64,000 nt of DNA from Eutrophocola sp049446715 (GTDB taxonomy: Bacteria > Pseudomonadota > Gammaproteobacteria > Pseudomonadales > Pseudohongiellaceae), in contig JBMTQX010000007.1 of the NCBI GenBank assembly GCA_049446715.1, positions 9,993 through 73,992 of the forward strand. The letters are read 5' to 3'. Below the pieces are notes generated by a model. The model did not search any database and had not been told where the DNA came from. It was given only the letters and a program-made list of their open reading frames with translations. Positions 42,210 to 51,196 of this stretch are shown piece by piece. Position numbers and translations under genes: made by a program. Position 1 is the first letter of the stretch. Each line of letters begins with the position of its first letter.

Positions 42210-43223
42210 ATGAGCAATCCCGTTTTATCGATCACCCCGCTGGATTTTCACTGGCCTACGGCTGATCCGTTTCTGTTCTGTGCTTTTCACCAGGACGATT
42301 TTCCTGCCGGTAACGGCGAAATGGGACCGCGCGCCTCACTGGCCGGCCGCCAAATCGGGCAGGATTTCGAAAAACGAGACGGCTGGCGGATGTATCACGG
42401 TAACAAGGTGCCGGGCTTTCCCGGACATCCCCATCGCGGCTTTGAAACCATTACCATCGTCCAGAAAGGACTGGTTGACCATGCCGACTCCCTGGGTGCC
42501 GCCGGCCGCTACGGCAACGGTGATGTGCAGTGGATGACAGCCGGCAAGGGCGTGCAGCACAGCGAAATGTTTCCTCTGGTTGAAGAGGCGGGCGACAACA
42601 CGCTCCTGTTGTTCCAGGTCTGGCTTAACCTGCCTGCAGCCAGCAAAATGGTGGAACCGCATTTCACCATGTTCTGGGACAGGGATGTGCCTCTGGTTAA
42701 TACCCGGGATACCAGTGGCAATGCCATCAGCGTGGAAGTCGTGGCAGGCAATTATGATGGGCATCAGGCGCCGCCACCGCCGCCGGATTCATGGGCCGCA
42801 GATCCGGCCAACCATGTCGCCGTCTGGCTGATCGAACTGGCTCCGGGGGCGCAGTGGACCATGCCGGCCGATGCGGCCGGTCTGAGTCGCATGCTGTATT
42901 TCTATGAGGGCAGTACGCTGAATATAGTCGGTCAGTCGGTGGCGGTTAGTCATGGCCTGCAGCTGCAGTCTGATGCCCAGGCGCTGATAACAGCGGGTGA
43001 TCAGACAGCCCGGCTGCTCCTGCTGCAGGGCAAACCCATTGCCGAACCGGTGGCGCATTACGGCCCGTTCGTGATGAACACCCGGGAAGAGCTGCAGCAG
43101 GCCTTCGTGGATTACCAGCGTGACCAGTTTGGCGGCTGGCCCTGGGAAAGGCATGACCAGGTGCACGCCGGTCGCGGTCGCTTTGCCCGTTACGCCGATG
43201 GCCGTGAAGAAGAACCGGCCTAG
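42210..43223 (+). CDS. Pirin-family bicupin protein
   Basis: A 337-residue bicupin of the pirin family, a metal-binding, sometimes quercetinase-like or regulatory group. The N-terminal cupin carries the metal ligands in GHPHRGFET and GVQHSEMF (three His and one Glu). The second cupin is present but lacks ligands, as usual. The protein is longer than the common 230-290 residue pirins. It follows the DUF6164 gene closely; its function in this organism cannot be told from context. Confidence 0.88.
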   Translation: MSNPVLSITPLDFHWPTADPFLFCAFHQDDFPAGNGEMGPRASLAGRQIGQDFEKRDGWRMYHGNKVPGFPGHPHRGFETITIVQKGLVDHADSLGAAGRYGNGDVQWMTAGKGVQHSEMFPLVEEAGDNTLLLFQVWLNLPAASKMVEPHFTMFWDRDVPLVNTRDTSGNAISVEVVAGNYDGHQAPPPPPDSWAADPANHVAVWLIELAPGAQWTMPADAAGLSRMLYFYEGSTLNIVGQSVAVSHGLQLQSDAQALITAGDQTARLLLLQGKPIAEPVAHYGPFVMNTREELQQAFVDYQRDQFGGWPWERHDQVHAGRGRFARYADGREEEPA

Positions 43224-43255
43224 GGTTACGCTATATAATCATTAAACGATGCGCC

Positions 43256-43289
43256 CTAGGTCGGCCTAGGCCGAAGACCGTTTGCCGTC
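43256..43289 (+). repeat. REP-like element, single copy
   Basis: The unit CTAGGTCGGCCTAGGCC continues GAAGACCGTTTGCCG. It shares AGGTCGGC-TAGG with 44801-44836 and GCCGTTTGCCG with 3429-3439. It sits in the short gap between the pirin gene and the frameshifted mscS gene. Confidence 0.55.
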
Positions 43290-43320
43290 GCTATCAACAA
43301 GAAACAGAAGAAGTGGTTTT

Positions 43321-44159
43321 ATGGAACAGGAATTACAGCAAACCCAGGAAGTCTCCGACTTGATCGTCAACTACCTGGTGACATACAGCTTCCAGATTGT
43401 CGCCTCGACCCTCATCATGCTGATCGGCAGCACCGTGGCCCGCAAGGTGTCCGGGCTGCTGGAAGCGTTCATGGTGGAAAAGGGGCTGGATATCAAGCTC
43501 AGCCATTTCACGGCCAGCTTGATCAAGATCATTATCATTGCCTTTGCCGTGATTATCGCGCTGGGCACGCTGGGCATCAGCGTTACGCTATTTGTGGCCG
43601 CCATCGGGGCCTTGTCTCTGGGGGCGGGACTTGCGCTGCAGGGGCTCCTGTCCAACGACGGGGCCGGGATCAGCAGTATCCTCGCCCGGCCCTTTGTGGT
43701 CGGGGATACCATCTCGGTGCAGGGCGTCACTGGCATCGTCAAGGACGTGAAGCTGGCCTGTACATCCTCAGTGATGAAGACGAAGTCATGATCACTATGC
43801 CCAACAAGCATATTGTCCGGGAGATCATCCATAATTCCCGCGAGAACAGCATTGTCGAAAGCTGTCTCGGCGTGGCCTATGACAGCGGTCCCGAGCAGGC
43901 TGTCGCGGTGGTCCGGAAGGCTGTGTCGGAAACGCCGGGTGTCTGCATGGAGAAATCGCCGTTGAGTGGCCTCGAGGCATTTGCTGACAGCAGTATCAAC
44001 ATCGGCATGCGCTACTGGGTGAAGACCGAAGCTCTGTTTGAGACCCAGTACCAGGTCAATATGGCCGTATTCAAAGCCCTGGCCGACCACAATATCGAGA
44101 TTCCCTTCCCGCCACGCGATGTGCATCTCGTCACTGGCGATCACAGCGTCGCAGGGTAG
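43321..44159 (+). pseudogene. MscS-family mechanosensitive channel, one frameshift
   Basis: The first frame encodes the N-terminal helices and the pore-lining TM3 region, with GALSLGAGLALQGLLSN and the start of the beta domain (ARPFVVGDTISVQGVTG). The frame then breaks at about 43755-43765; adding one base restores the expected SDEDEVMITMPN and the C-terminal vestibule domain ending at 44159. About 279 residues would be made if intact, normal for small MscS channels that release solutes on osmotic downshock. The rest of both halves is well conserved, so the break is either recent or a sequence error. It is followed six bases later by mobA. Confidence 0.8.
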
Positions 44160-44165
44160 TCTCTG

Positions 44166-44759
44166 ATGCTGTATTCCCTCCTGCTTGCCGGAGGCCGGTC
44201 CGCCCGCATGGGGCGTGACAAATCATCCCTGGAACATGACGGTAAAACCCGCCTTGAGCATGCCTTGAGCCTGCTGCAGGACACGGGTGCCGACCATATT
44301 CTGCTCAGTGGCAATGTGCCAGGCCTTGACAGCCTGCCAGACCGCATTCCCGATTGTGGCCCGCTGGGTGGCCTGCATGCCGCCTTGCATCATATCGACG
44401 AACAGGGCGCTCTCGACAAGTCTCTGCTGCTGATTATTCCGATAGACATGCCGCGCCTGGATTCCGCTACGCTGCTGCGGCTGGATCAGGCAATCGGCAG
44501 TGCCTCTAGCTGTCGTTATGACGGCGAGGTCTTTCCGTGCGTGTTCAAGGCCAGTCATGCCCTGATGACCCACCTGGATAATTTGCTGGCCGAAAGCACC
44601 ACCCTGGGCGGCAAGCGCTCCATGAAAGCGCTGCTGGCCCTGGGCGAGAGCCGGGCATTGCCCCGCGACGGTTTACCGGACGGTGTGTTTGATAATCTCA
44701 ATACCCCGGAAGACTGGCAGGCTTTTCTGGCCACTCGGCGCGACCCGCGCCGGGAGTAA
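44166..44759 (+). CDS. mobA: Molybdenum cofactor guanylyltransferase
   Basis: A 197-residue cytoplasmic nucleotidyltransferase that attaches GMP to molybdopterin to make the MGD cofactor. The GTP-binding motif LAGGRSARMGRDKS is at the N terminus; DCGPLGGLHAAL and IPIDMPRLD follow in the family order. MGD is required by the formate dehydrogenase encoded convergently just downstream, so the location makes functional sense. It begins six bases after the mscS stop codon. Confidence 0.93.
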   Translation: MLYSLLLAGGRSARMGRDKSSLEHDGKTRLEHALSLLQDTGADHILLSGNVPGLDSLPDRIPDCGPLGGLHAALHHIDEQGALDKSLLLIIPIDMPRLDSATLLRLDQAIGSASSCRYDGEVFPCVFKASHALMTHLDNLLAESTTLGGKRSMKALLALGESRALPRDGLPDGVFDNLNTPEDWQAFLATRRDPRRE

Positions 44760-44800
44760 AGCCTCTGCTGCATCGAGCAAATCCCAACCTCAATCAATTC

Positions 44801-44893
44801 GCAGGTCGGCCTAGGCGCATCGTGCCTTTTGCTGACATGGTTCAGATCCGTTCAGGTACTGGCAAATGGACCTTCTGTCCTGTGCCGACCTAC
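44801..44893. repeat. REPIN-like inverted pair of REP units
   Basis: The unit GCAGGTCGGCCTAGGCGCAT (44801-44820, extending to 44836) faces an inverted partner ending GTCCTGTGCCGACCTAC (44860-44893). The outer ends match as GTAGGTCGGC and its complement; the interiors have diverged. It lies between mobA and the terminator shared with the formate dehydrogenase operon. Confidence 0.6.
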
Positions 44894-44960
44894 TTCCTTT
44901 AGCCTTGCAGAGAGGCTTGGGCCCCCAATAAATGGGGCACAGACACAAGTTCGAGGCACA

Positions 44961-44988
44961 AAAAAGCCGGTCAATTGACCGGCTTTTT
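44961..44988. terminator. Bidirectional rho-independent terminator
   Basis: The symmetrical hairpin AGCCGGTCAATTGACCGGCT with A and T tracts on each side is 22 bases beyond the fdsA stop codon and also faces transcripts coming from mobA. Confidence 0.87.
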
Positions 44989-45010
44989 CATACACACTGT
45001 TCTCAGCGGA

Positions 45011-47851
45011 TCAGTGGGCCACTTCCTCTTCTAGCTTGCGGCGTTCCTCGTTATACGCGAGGTACTGCTTCTGCCACTCGGACATGGAGTCGGTGATTTC
45101 CACCTGCACCGCTGTCACTTTGTACTCGGGACAGTTGGTGGCCCAGTCACTGAACTCGGTGGTCACCACATTCGCGCCGGAGATCGGGTTGTGGAACGTG
45201 GTGTAGACCACGCCCGGCTGCATGCGGTCGGAGACTTTGGCATGCATGGTGGTTTCACCCTTGCGGCTGGCGATCCGGATCAGATCGCCATCCTTGATGT
45301 TGCGGTCGGCTGCATCTTCGGGGTGGATTTCCAGGATGTCTTCCGGGAACCACTTGTTGTTTTCGGTACGGCGGGTCTGGGCGCCAACGTTGTACTGGCT
45401 CAGGATGCGGCCGGTTGTTAGGATCAGCGGGAACTTCTTCGTCACTTTTTCTTCTGTCGGGATGAACTCGGTGACCACGAAATTGCCCTTGCCGCGGACA
45501 AAGCCATCGATATGCATGATGGGTGTGCCATTGGGTGCGGCATCGTTGACCGGCCATTGCATGCTGCCTTCATTATCCAGGCGTTCAAAGCTCACACCGG
45601 CGAAGGTCGGGGTAAGGGCGGCGATCTCATCCATGATTTCCGAGGCATCGTTGTACTGCATCGGATAACCCATAGCGTTGGCCAGGTCCATGGTGATTTC
45701 CCATTCATGCTTGCCCTGTTTCGGCGCCATGACCGGACGCACACGGCCGAGACGGCGTTCCGCGTTGGTGAAGGTGCCGTCTTTTTCCAGGAATGATGTG
45801 CCGGGCAGGAAGACATGGGCAAACTTGGCGGTTTCGTTCAGGAACAGGTCCTGCACCACCAGACATTCCAGGTTTTCCAGGGCCGCTTCCACGTGGTGAG
45901 TGTTCGGGTCGGACTGGGCGATATCTTCACCCTGGACGTACATGCCCTTGTACTCGCCACGAATGGCGGCATCGAACATGTTCGGGATACGGAAACCCGG
46001 TTCCGGATCCTGTTCAACACCCCAGGCCTGGGAGAATAGGCTGCGAACGGTGTCGTCACTGACGTGACGGTAGCCGGGGAATTCATGCGGGAAGGAGCCC
46101 ATGTCACAGGAGCCCTGGACATTGTTCTGGCCGCGCAGCGGGTTCACACCGACGCCGTCCTTGCCGACGTTGCCGGTCAGCATGGCCAGGTTGGCCATAC
46201 CCATGACCATGGTGGAGCCCTGGGAGTGTTCTGTCACACCCAGGCCGTAGTAGATGGCAGCGCGCGGCGCTTTCGCATACATGCGGGCAGCCTGGCGCAC
46301 TTTTTCCGGGTCACCGCCGAGCCAGTCGGCATTGGCTTCTGGTGAGTTCTTTTCGTCCCTGATGAATTCCAGCCAGCTGTTAAAGGCTTCTTCATCGCAA
46401 CGCTCTTTCACGAAATCCCAGTCGGCCAGGTCTTCAGTGACGATGGTATGGGCAAAGGCGTTGATCAGCGCCACATTACCACCCGGAGTCAGGGGCACGT
46501 GTACTTCGGCCTTGATGTGCGGGGATTCGACCAGGTCGATCTTGCGCGGATCACACACAATAAGGTCGGCACCATCGCGCAGGCGTTTCTTCATGCGGGA
46601 AGCAAACACCGGGTGGGCGTCGGTCGGGTTGGCACCAATCAGCAGTACCAGGTCCGTGTGCTCGACAGAACGGAAGTCCTGGGTACCGGCAGAGGTGCCG
46701 AATGTTTCCTTCAAACCGTAACCGGTCGGGGAGTGGCAGACGCGGGCACAGGTGTCAGTGTTGTTGTTTCGGAAAGCGGCGCGAATCATTTTCTGCACGA
46801 CCCAGACTTCCTCGTTGGTACAACGAGAAGAGGTGATGCCGCCGATGGATTTACGGCCGTATTTTTCCTGCAGGCCCTTGAACTTGTCCGCGGCATACTG
46901 GATCGCTTCTTCCCAGCTCACTTCCTTCCAGGGGTCTGTGGTCTTTTCGCGGATCATGGGATTCATGATGCGATCTTTATGGGTGGCATACCCCCAGGCA
47001 AAGCGGCCCTTGACGCAGGAGTGGCCGTCGTTGGCTTTGCCGGACTTGGCCGGCACCATGCGCACGACCTCGTCGCCTTTCATTTCGGCACGGAAAGTAC
47101 AGCCTACACCGCAGTAGGCGCAGGTGGTTTCCACGCTGTGTTCCGGCGTGCCGATTTCCACCACGGATTTTTCCATCAGGGTGGCGGTCGGACAGGCCTG
47201 TACACAGGCGCCGCAGGATACGCATTCGGAATTCATGAAGTTTTCCCCGACACCGGCGCTGACCTTGGAACGGAAACCGTTGCCTTCAATGGTCAGGGCG
47301 AAGGTGCCCTGGACTTCTTCACAGGCACGGACGCAGCGTGAGCAAACGATGCACTTGCTGGATTCAAACTGGAAATAGGGGTTGGAGGTGTCGGTCGGGG
47401 CATCGAGGTGATTGGCGCCGTCATAACCATAACGCACTTCGCGCAGGCCGACAGCACCCGCCATGTCCTGCAGTTCGCAATCGCCGTTGGCGGAGCAGGT
47501 CAGGCAGTCCAGCGGATGGTCGGAGATGTAAAGCTCCATCACGCCCTTGCGGAGCTTGTTCAGTTTGGCGTTTTCAGTGTGCACCACCATGCCGGCTTCC
47601 ACGGGGGTGGTACAGGAGGCCGGGGTACCGCGACGGCCTTCGATTTCCACGACGCAGAGGCGACACGAGCCAAACGGTTCTAGGGAGTCGGTGGCGCACA
47701 ACTTGGGAATTGTGGTGCCGAGCATCTGCGCGGCGCGCATGACGCTGGTGCCTTTCGGTGCAGTTACCTGCTGGCCGTCGATGGTCAGGGTGACTTCTTC
47801 AGTCTCGGTGACTGCCGGGGTGCCATAGTCAATTTCTTTGTTCAGGCTCAT
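45011..47851 (-). CDS. fdsA: NAD-dependent formate dehydrogenase, catalytic alpha subunit
   Basis: A 946-residue molybdopterin enzyme oxidising formate to CO2. The order of domains is an N-terminal [2Fe-2S] domain (EPFGSCRLCVVE, then SCTTP), a His/Cys cluster region (CLTCSANGDCELQ), two ferredoxin-like [4Fe-4S] clusters (CSRCVRACEE and CVSCGACVQACP), and the catalytic module starting CAYCGVGC. The active-site metal ligand is Cys372 in VCHSPTG, not selenocysteine. The C terminus has the molydopterin-dinucleotide-binding domain. With the two upstream subunits it makes the soluble, oxygen-tolerant FDH of the Fds type, feeding electrons to NAD+. AAAGGTG precedes the ATG. Confidence 0.95.
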   Translation of the reverse strand: MSLNKEIDYGTPAVTETEEVTLTIDGQQVTAPKGTSVMRAAQMLGTTIPKLCATDSLEPFGSCRLCVVEIEGRRGTPASCTTPVEAGMVVHTENAKLNKLRKGVMELYISDHPLDCLTCSANGDCELQDMAGAVGLREVRYGYDGANHLDAPTDTSNPYFQFESSKCIVCSRCVRACEEVQGTFALTIEGNGFRSKVSAGVGENFMNSECVSCGACVQACPTATLMEKSVVEIGTPEHSVETTCAYCGVGCTFRAEMKGDEVVRMVPAKSGKANDGHSCVKGRFAWGYATHKDRIMNPMIREKTTDPWKEVSWEEAIQYAADKFKGLQEKYGRKSIGGITSSRCTNEEVWVVQKMIRAAFRNNNTDTCARVCHSPTGYGLKETFGTSAGTQDFRSVEHTDLVLLIGANPTDAHPVFASRMKKRLRDGADLIVCDPRKIDLVESPHIKAEVHVPLTPGGNVALINAFAHTIVTEDLADWDFVKERCDEEAFNSWLEFIRDEKNSPEANADWLGGDPEKVRQAARMYAKAPRAAIYYGLGVTEHSQGSTMVMGMANLAMLTGNVGKDGVGVNPLRGQNNVQGSCDMGSFPHEFPGYRHVSDDTVRSLFSQAWGVEQDPEPGFRIPNMFDAAIRGEYKGMYVQGEDIAQSDPNTHHVEAALENLECLVVQDLFLNETAKFAHVFLPGTSFLEKDGTFTNAERRLGRVRPVMAPKQGKHEWEITMDLANAMGYPMQYNDASEIMDEIAALTPTFAGVSFERLDNEGSMQWPVNDAAPNGTPIMHIDGFVRGKGNFVVTEFIPTEEKVTKKFPLILTTGRILSQYNVGAQTRRTENNKWFPEDILEIHPEDAADRNIKDGDLIRIASRKGETTMHAKVSDRMQPGVVYTTFHNPISGANVVTTEFSDWATNCPEYKVTAVQVEITDSMSEWQKQYLAYNEERRKLEEEVAH

Positions 47852-47970
47852 TGTGTTTCACCTTTGTTTAAACGCGCTTTGGCGTGTGTACAGTCTGTCA
47901 CTTCCGGGGAAGTGTTAGCGCAATCCATGCTGCCTTGGTGCTATTGTTTATTGCTGCAATCAGGGTGCTT

Positions 47971-49515
47971 TCAGAATCCTTTCTCGAAATCCGCGGCAAA
48001 ATGTTTTACGGCGCTCATGACCGGAATCGGGGTCAGGCCACCCATGGCGCAGAGTGATGCCGATTCCATGGTGTCGCACAAATCCTTCAGGACTATGTGC
48101 TCAGCCTGGCGCGTGTCGGCATCCTTGGCGCTGACGATACGGTCGATTACCTCCATGCCGCGAACGGAACCGATGCGGCAGGGGGTGCACTTGCCGCAGG
48201 ACTCCACGGAACAGAATTCCATGGAGAGGCGGGCTTGCTTGGCCATGTTGACGGAGTCATCAAATACTACCACTCCGCCATGACCCAGCATACCGCCGGC
48301 CTTGGCGAACTCCTCGTAGTCGAGCGGCGTTTCCAGCAGGGCATTCGGGAAGTAGGCACCCAGCGGGCCACCTACCTGGACAGCGCGTACCGGCTTACCG
48401 GTAAAGGTGCCGCCACCGAAATCCTCGATCAGCTGGCGCAGGGTCAAGCCGAAGGCCTTCTCTACCAGACCGCCATTCTTGATATTTCCTCCCAGCTGGA
48501 AGGGCATGGTGCCCAGGGAGCGACCCTGGCCATATTCCGCGTAGTGCTTGCCACCTTTTTCCAGGATGACCGGGATGGAGGCCAGGGAAATGACGTTGTT
48601 GACCACGGTGGGCTTGCCAAACAGGCCTTCAATGGCTGGCAGCGGCGGCTTGAAGCGGATCTGGCCACGTTTGCCTTCCAGCGATTCGAGCAGGGAGGTT
48701 TCTTCCCCGCAGATATAGGCGCCGGCACCCATGAACACTTCCAGGCGGAAGGACTTGCCGGAACCCTGGATATCGTCGCCCAGGTAGCCGGCGGCCTCGG
48801 CATGGGCGATGGCCTCGTTGAGAATCTTCTCGGTCAGCGGGTATTCGGAGCGCAGGTAGATATAGCCTTCGGTGGCGCCGACGGCGAGACCGGCGATGGT
48901 CATGCCTTCCACCAGGGACAGGGGGTCGCCTTCCATGATCATGCGATCGGAGAAGGTGCCGGAGTCACCTTCGTCAGCGTTACAAACGATGTATTTCTGG
49001 TCGGCCTGACAGTCTGCCACTGTGCGCCACTTGATGGCGGTCGGGAACGCCGCGCCGCCACGGCCGCGCAGTCCTGAATCCTTCACTTCCTCGATGATGC
49101 CATCAGCATCTTTTGCCAGCGCGTTTTTCAGGCCGACATACCCGCCCAGGCTTTCGTAGGCAGTTACGCTGGTGGCTTCGATGATGCCGCAGCGGGCAAA
49201 GGTCAGGCGTTCCTGGTTGGCAAACCAGGGCAGGGCCGCAACATCGCCGAGTTTTTTCGCATGGTCGCCGCCAGCGAGAAAGTCGGCATCAAACAGGTCG
49301 GGCACATCTTCCAGGGCCACCGGGCCATAGCCAATGCGGCCGTTGTCGGTTTCCACTTCGATCAGCGGCTCCAGGAAACAGGCGCCGCGTGAGCCGTTGC
49401 GCACGATTTCAATGGCCTGGTTGCGGTACTGGGCTTCGGTACTGATGGCCTTGACCAGAAGTTCGGCGCCGAGGGAATCGGCCGTGGTTTCGCGGGGAAT
49501 GTAAAGCTTGACCAT
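47971..49515 (-). CDS. fdsB: NAD-dependent formate dehydrogenase, beta subunit (NuoF-like)
   Basis: A 514-residue diaphorase subunit with a thioredoxin-like N-terminal domain and a NuoF module binding FMN and NAD (GLRGRGGAAFPT and the GEETSLLESLEG region). A C-terminal [4Fe-4S] cluster has SCGKCTPCRIG. It passes electrons from the alpha subunit to NAD+. Its ATG overlaps the fdsG stop (TAATG) and AGGAGG lies just before it. The gap to fdsA is 119 bases, larger than elsewhere in the operon, but no terminator is seen in it. Confidence 0.95.
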   Translation of the reverse strand: MVKLYIPRETTADSLGAELLVKAISTEAQYRNQAIEIVRNGSRGACFLEPLIEVETDNGRIGYGPVALEDVPDLFDADFLAGGDHAKKLGDVAALPWFANQERLTFARCGIIEATSVTAYESLGGYVGLKNALAKDADGIIEEVKDSGLRGRGGAAFPTAIKWRTVADCQADQKYIVCNADEGDSGTFSDRMIMEGDPLSLVEGMTIAGLAVGATEGYIYLRSEYPLTEKILNEAIAHAEAAGYLGDDIQGSGKSFRLEVFMGAGAYICGEETSLLESLEGKRGQIRFKPPLPAIEGLFGKPTVVNNVISLASIPVILEKGGKHYAEYGQGRSLGTMPFQLGGNIKNGGLVEKAFGLTLRQLIEDFGGGTFTGKPVRAVQVGGPLGAYFPNALLETPLDYEEFAKAGGMLGHGGVVVFDDSVNMAKQARLSMEFCSVESCGKCTPCRIGSVRGMEVIDRIVSAKDADTRQAEHIVLKDLCDTMESASLCAMGGLTPIPVMSAVKHFAADFEKGF

Positions 49516-50015
49516 TACACGGCCTCCTTGGCGAGCGTTTCAGCCAGGGCCTTGAAGCCGGCAATACTGACGCGGCCGTAGGTCTGGGTGTCGATCATGA
49601 TGTTCGGGGAACAGGCGCAATTGCCCAGGCAGTAGACCGGTTCCAGGGTGAAATCGCCGCTGGCGGTGGTTTCATGGAAGTCCACACCGAGGAAATCCTT
49701 GATCTCCCGGGTCAGTTTTTCCGAGCCCATGGCCTGGCAGGCTTCCGCCTGGCACACCTTCACGGTGTATTTGCCCGGCTTGCTGCGTTTGAAGTCATGG
49801 TAAAAGCTGGCAATACCGTGGACTTCGGCACGTGACAGGTTGAATGTCTTGCCAAGCATGGGCATGGCGCTGTCATCAATGTAGCCGAAGATTTCCTGGA
49901 TTCGATGGAGGGCGATCATGACGCCGCCGGTACGGTCTTTCAGGTCCTGGACGGCTTCACGGGCCTTCTCGAGATCCCAGTCCTGCATGGCGTGTGGTCC
50001 TGCTAACTGCTGCAT
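49515..50015 (-). CDS. fdsG: NAD-dependent formate dehydrogenase, gamma subunit (NuoE-like)
   Basis: A 166-residue thioredoxin-like [2Fe-2S] protein. The cluster ligands are in VCQAEACQAMG and YCLGNCACSPN, the CX4C and CX3C pairs of the NuoE/FdsG family. It is the first gene of fdsGBA; AGGA lies eight bases before the ATG at 50013-50015. The subunit relays electrons between FdsB cofactors. Neither the small FdsD subunit nor a LysR-type FdsR regulator gene is adjacent. Confidence 0.92.
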   Translation of the reverse strand: MQQLAGPHAMQDWDLEKAREAVQDLKDRTGGVMIALHRIQEIFGYIDDSAMPMLGKTFNLSRAEVHGIASFYHDFKRSKPGKYTVKVCQAEACQAMGSEKLTREIKDFLGVDFHETTASGDFTLEPVYCLGNCACSPNIMIDTQTYGRVSIAGFKALAETLAKEAV

Positions 50016-50465
50016 GTATTGAGTTCCTACATGAATGTCTATCAGCTTGCGCTGCTGAAGCGGCAGAACGGTGGTGCTGAAGGCGCCCGGGCTGGCGTTG
50101 GGATTTGCCAGACTTTTCAGGTTCTTACCGCATGAAAGTCGGTCGAATTTGGAGCGCGAATTCTAGCACGGCAGGCCTCTCGCCAGCAATTTTCGAAATG
50201 CGAAAATTATTTCGTATTTAGGGCGGTGCGGCTTTCACGACAGGAAGCACAAAAAATAAGATAAATATATATAAAACAATAAGATATATAAAATTATAAA
50301 AGTGATATGTAGGTTTAAGAGGGTTTCAGTTATTGCTTCTCAGGGGCTTTGCAGACAAGAAATCAGGCTGAAAAGGAATCACGGGGATGCTTGTTATAGA
50401 TTGCACGACAAAGCGCGTCATGGGGCTACGACTCAACGGGTAGGAAACACGCATTAAACAGGCAT
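50016..50465. other. Intergenic region upstream of fdsGBA, with AT-rich core
   Basis: This 450-base region before the formate dehydrogenase operon has no gene. Its middle (about 50190-50330) is strikingly AT-rich, with runs such as ATAAATATATATAAAACA, in a GC-rich neighbourhood. It likely holds the fds promoter and binding sites for a regulator or a nucleoid protein. I could not fix a unique -35/-10 pair among the many AT boxes. Confidence 0.55.
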
Positions 50466-50493
50466 AAAAAAAGCCGGCACTAGGCCGGCTTTT
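50466..50493 (-). terminator. Rho-independent terminator
   Basis: On the minus strand a stem AGCCGGC/GCCGGCT with a five-base loop is followed by seven T. It lies 14 bases past the stop of the SnoaL-like gene. Confidence 0.85.
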
Positions 50494-50507
50494 CAGGATC
50501 GGGCAGA

Positions 50508-51005
50508 TTACTGCGGCGTGATCATGGCCGGGTCCCAGTGCTCGTCGGCCTTACCGTCAACGAAGCGCCAGGTGTCAAACCATGAGGTGCTGTAGGTTTC
50601 GCCGGGCTTGTTGGGATTATCATAGGTGCGTGGCCACAGGACGGTCACGTAATCGTCTTCAGCCATCACGGCAACGATTTCGGTGGTCAGCTCATCACAG
50701 TTATCCACGCGTGGACGCTTCATGACCTGGGTAAAGTAGAAGATGACGCCTTCCAGACCGGACTGGGCGTTCGGGTTATGCTGGATATAGGCATCTGTCA
50801 GCCATTCGCCGGCACGATCCCACTGGTTGCATTGCAGCAGCTCACGCATGATGTGCAGGGTGGCCTGCTTGTTCCGGTGCAGCACGGGATCATCGTCCAC
50901 GAACAGGGATTGCGGGTCGTCGACACCAACTACGGGTTCTTGGGCGAGCAGTGGAAAGCTGAGTATTACCAGCAGCGTGGCAAAAATGCGGGTCAGGATT
51001 TTCAT
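50508..51005 (-). CDS. Exported SnoaL-like (NTF2-fold) protein
   Basis: A 165-residue protein with a signal peptide (residues 1-21, ending PLLAQ) and an NTF2/SnoaL-like cone fold, as suggested by AGEWLTDAYIQHNPNAQSGLEG and the C-terminal DTWRFVDGKADEHWDP. This group includes small isomerases, cyclases and binding proteins; many exported members are uncharacterised. It is monocistronic, between the fds operon and the quinoprotein gene. Confidence 0.78.
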   Translation of the reverse strand: MKILTRIFATLLVILSFPLLAQEPVVGVDDPQSLFVDDDPVLHRNKQATLHIMRELLQCNQWDRAGEWLTDAYIQHNPNAQSGLEGVIFYFTQVMKRPRVDNCDELTTEIVAVMAEDDYVTVLWPRTYDNPNKPGETYSTSWFDTWRFVDGKADEHWDPAMITPQ

Positions 51006-51196
51006 CTAATCATTCCTCTTATTATGGCTGTTTCTTATGGCTGTTTCGTCTTTCATGACGGGTTCAAGCGGCTTCGGGATTCAGTGTGACTGGTGCATCC
51101 GGCTGTCGAGGTGTGTTGTTCTCGTTGGTCTCTCAGCTCGACAGCGCTACCAGGGCGGCTATTGTAACCACAGTTTGACTGGCAAATGAACCTCGC

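Noticed and set aside
44801..44893. Facing repeats considered as a CRISPR array or attachment site
   Set aside because: Only two diverged inverted units with no regular spacers, no cas genes and no integrase; they fit a REP pair.
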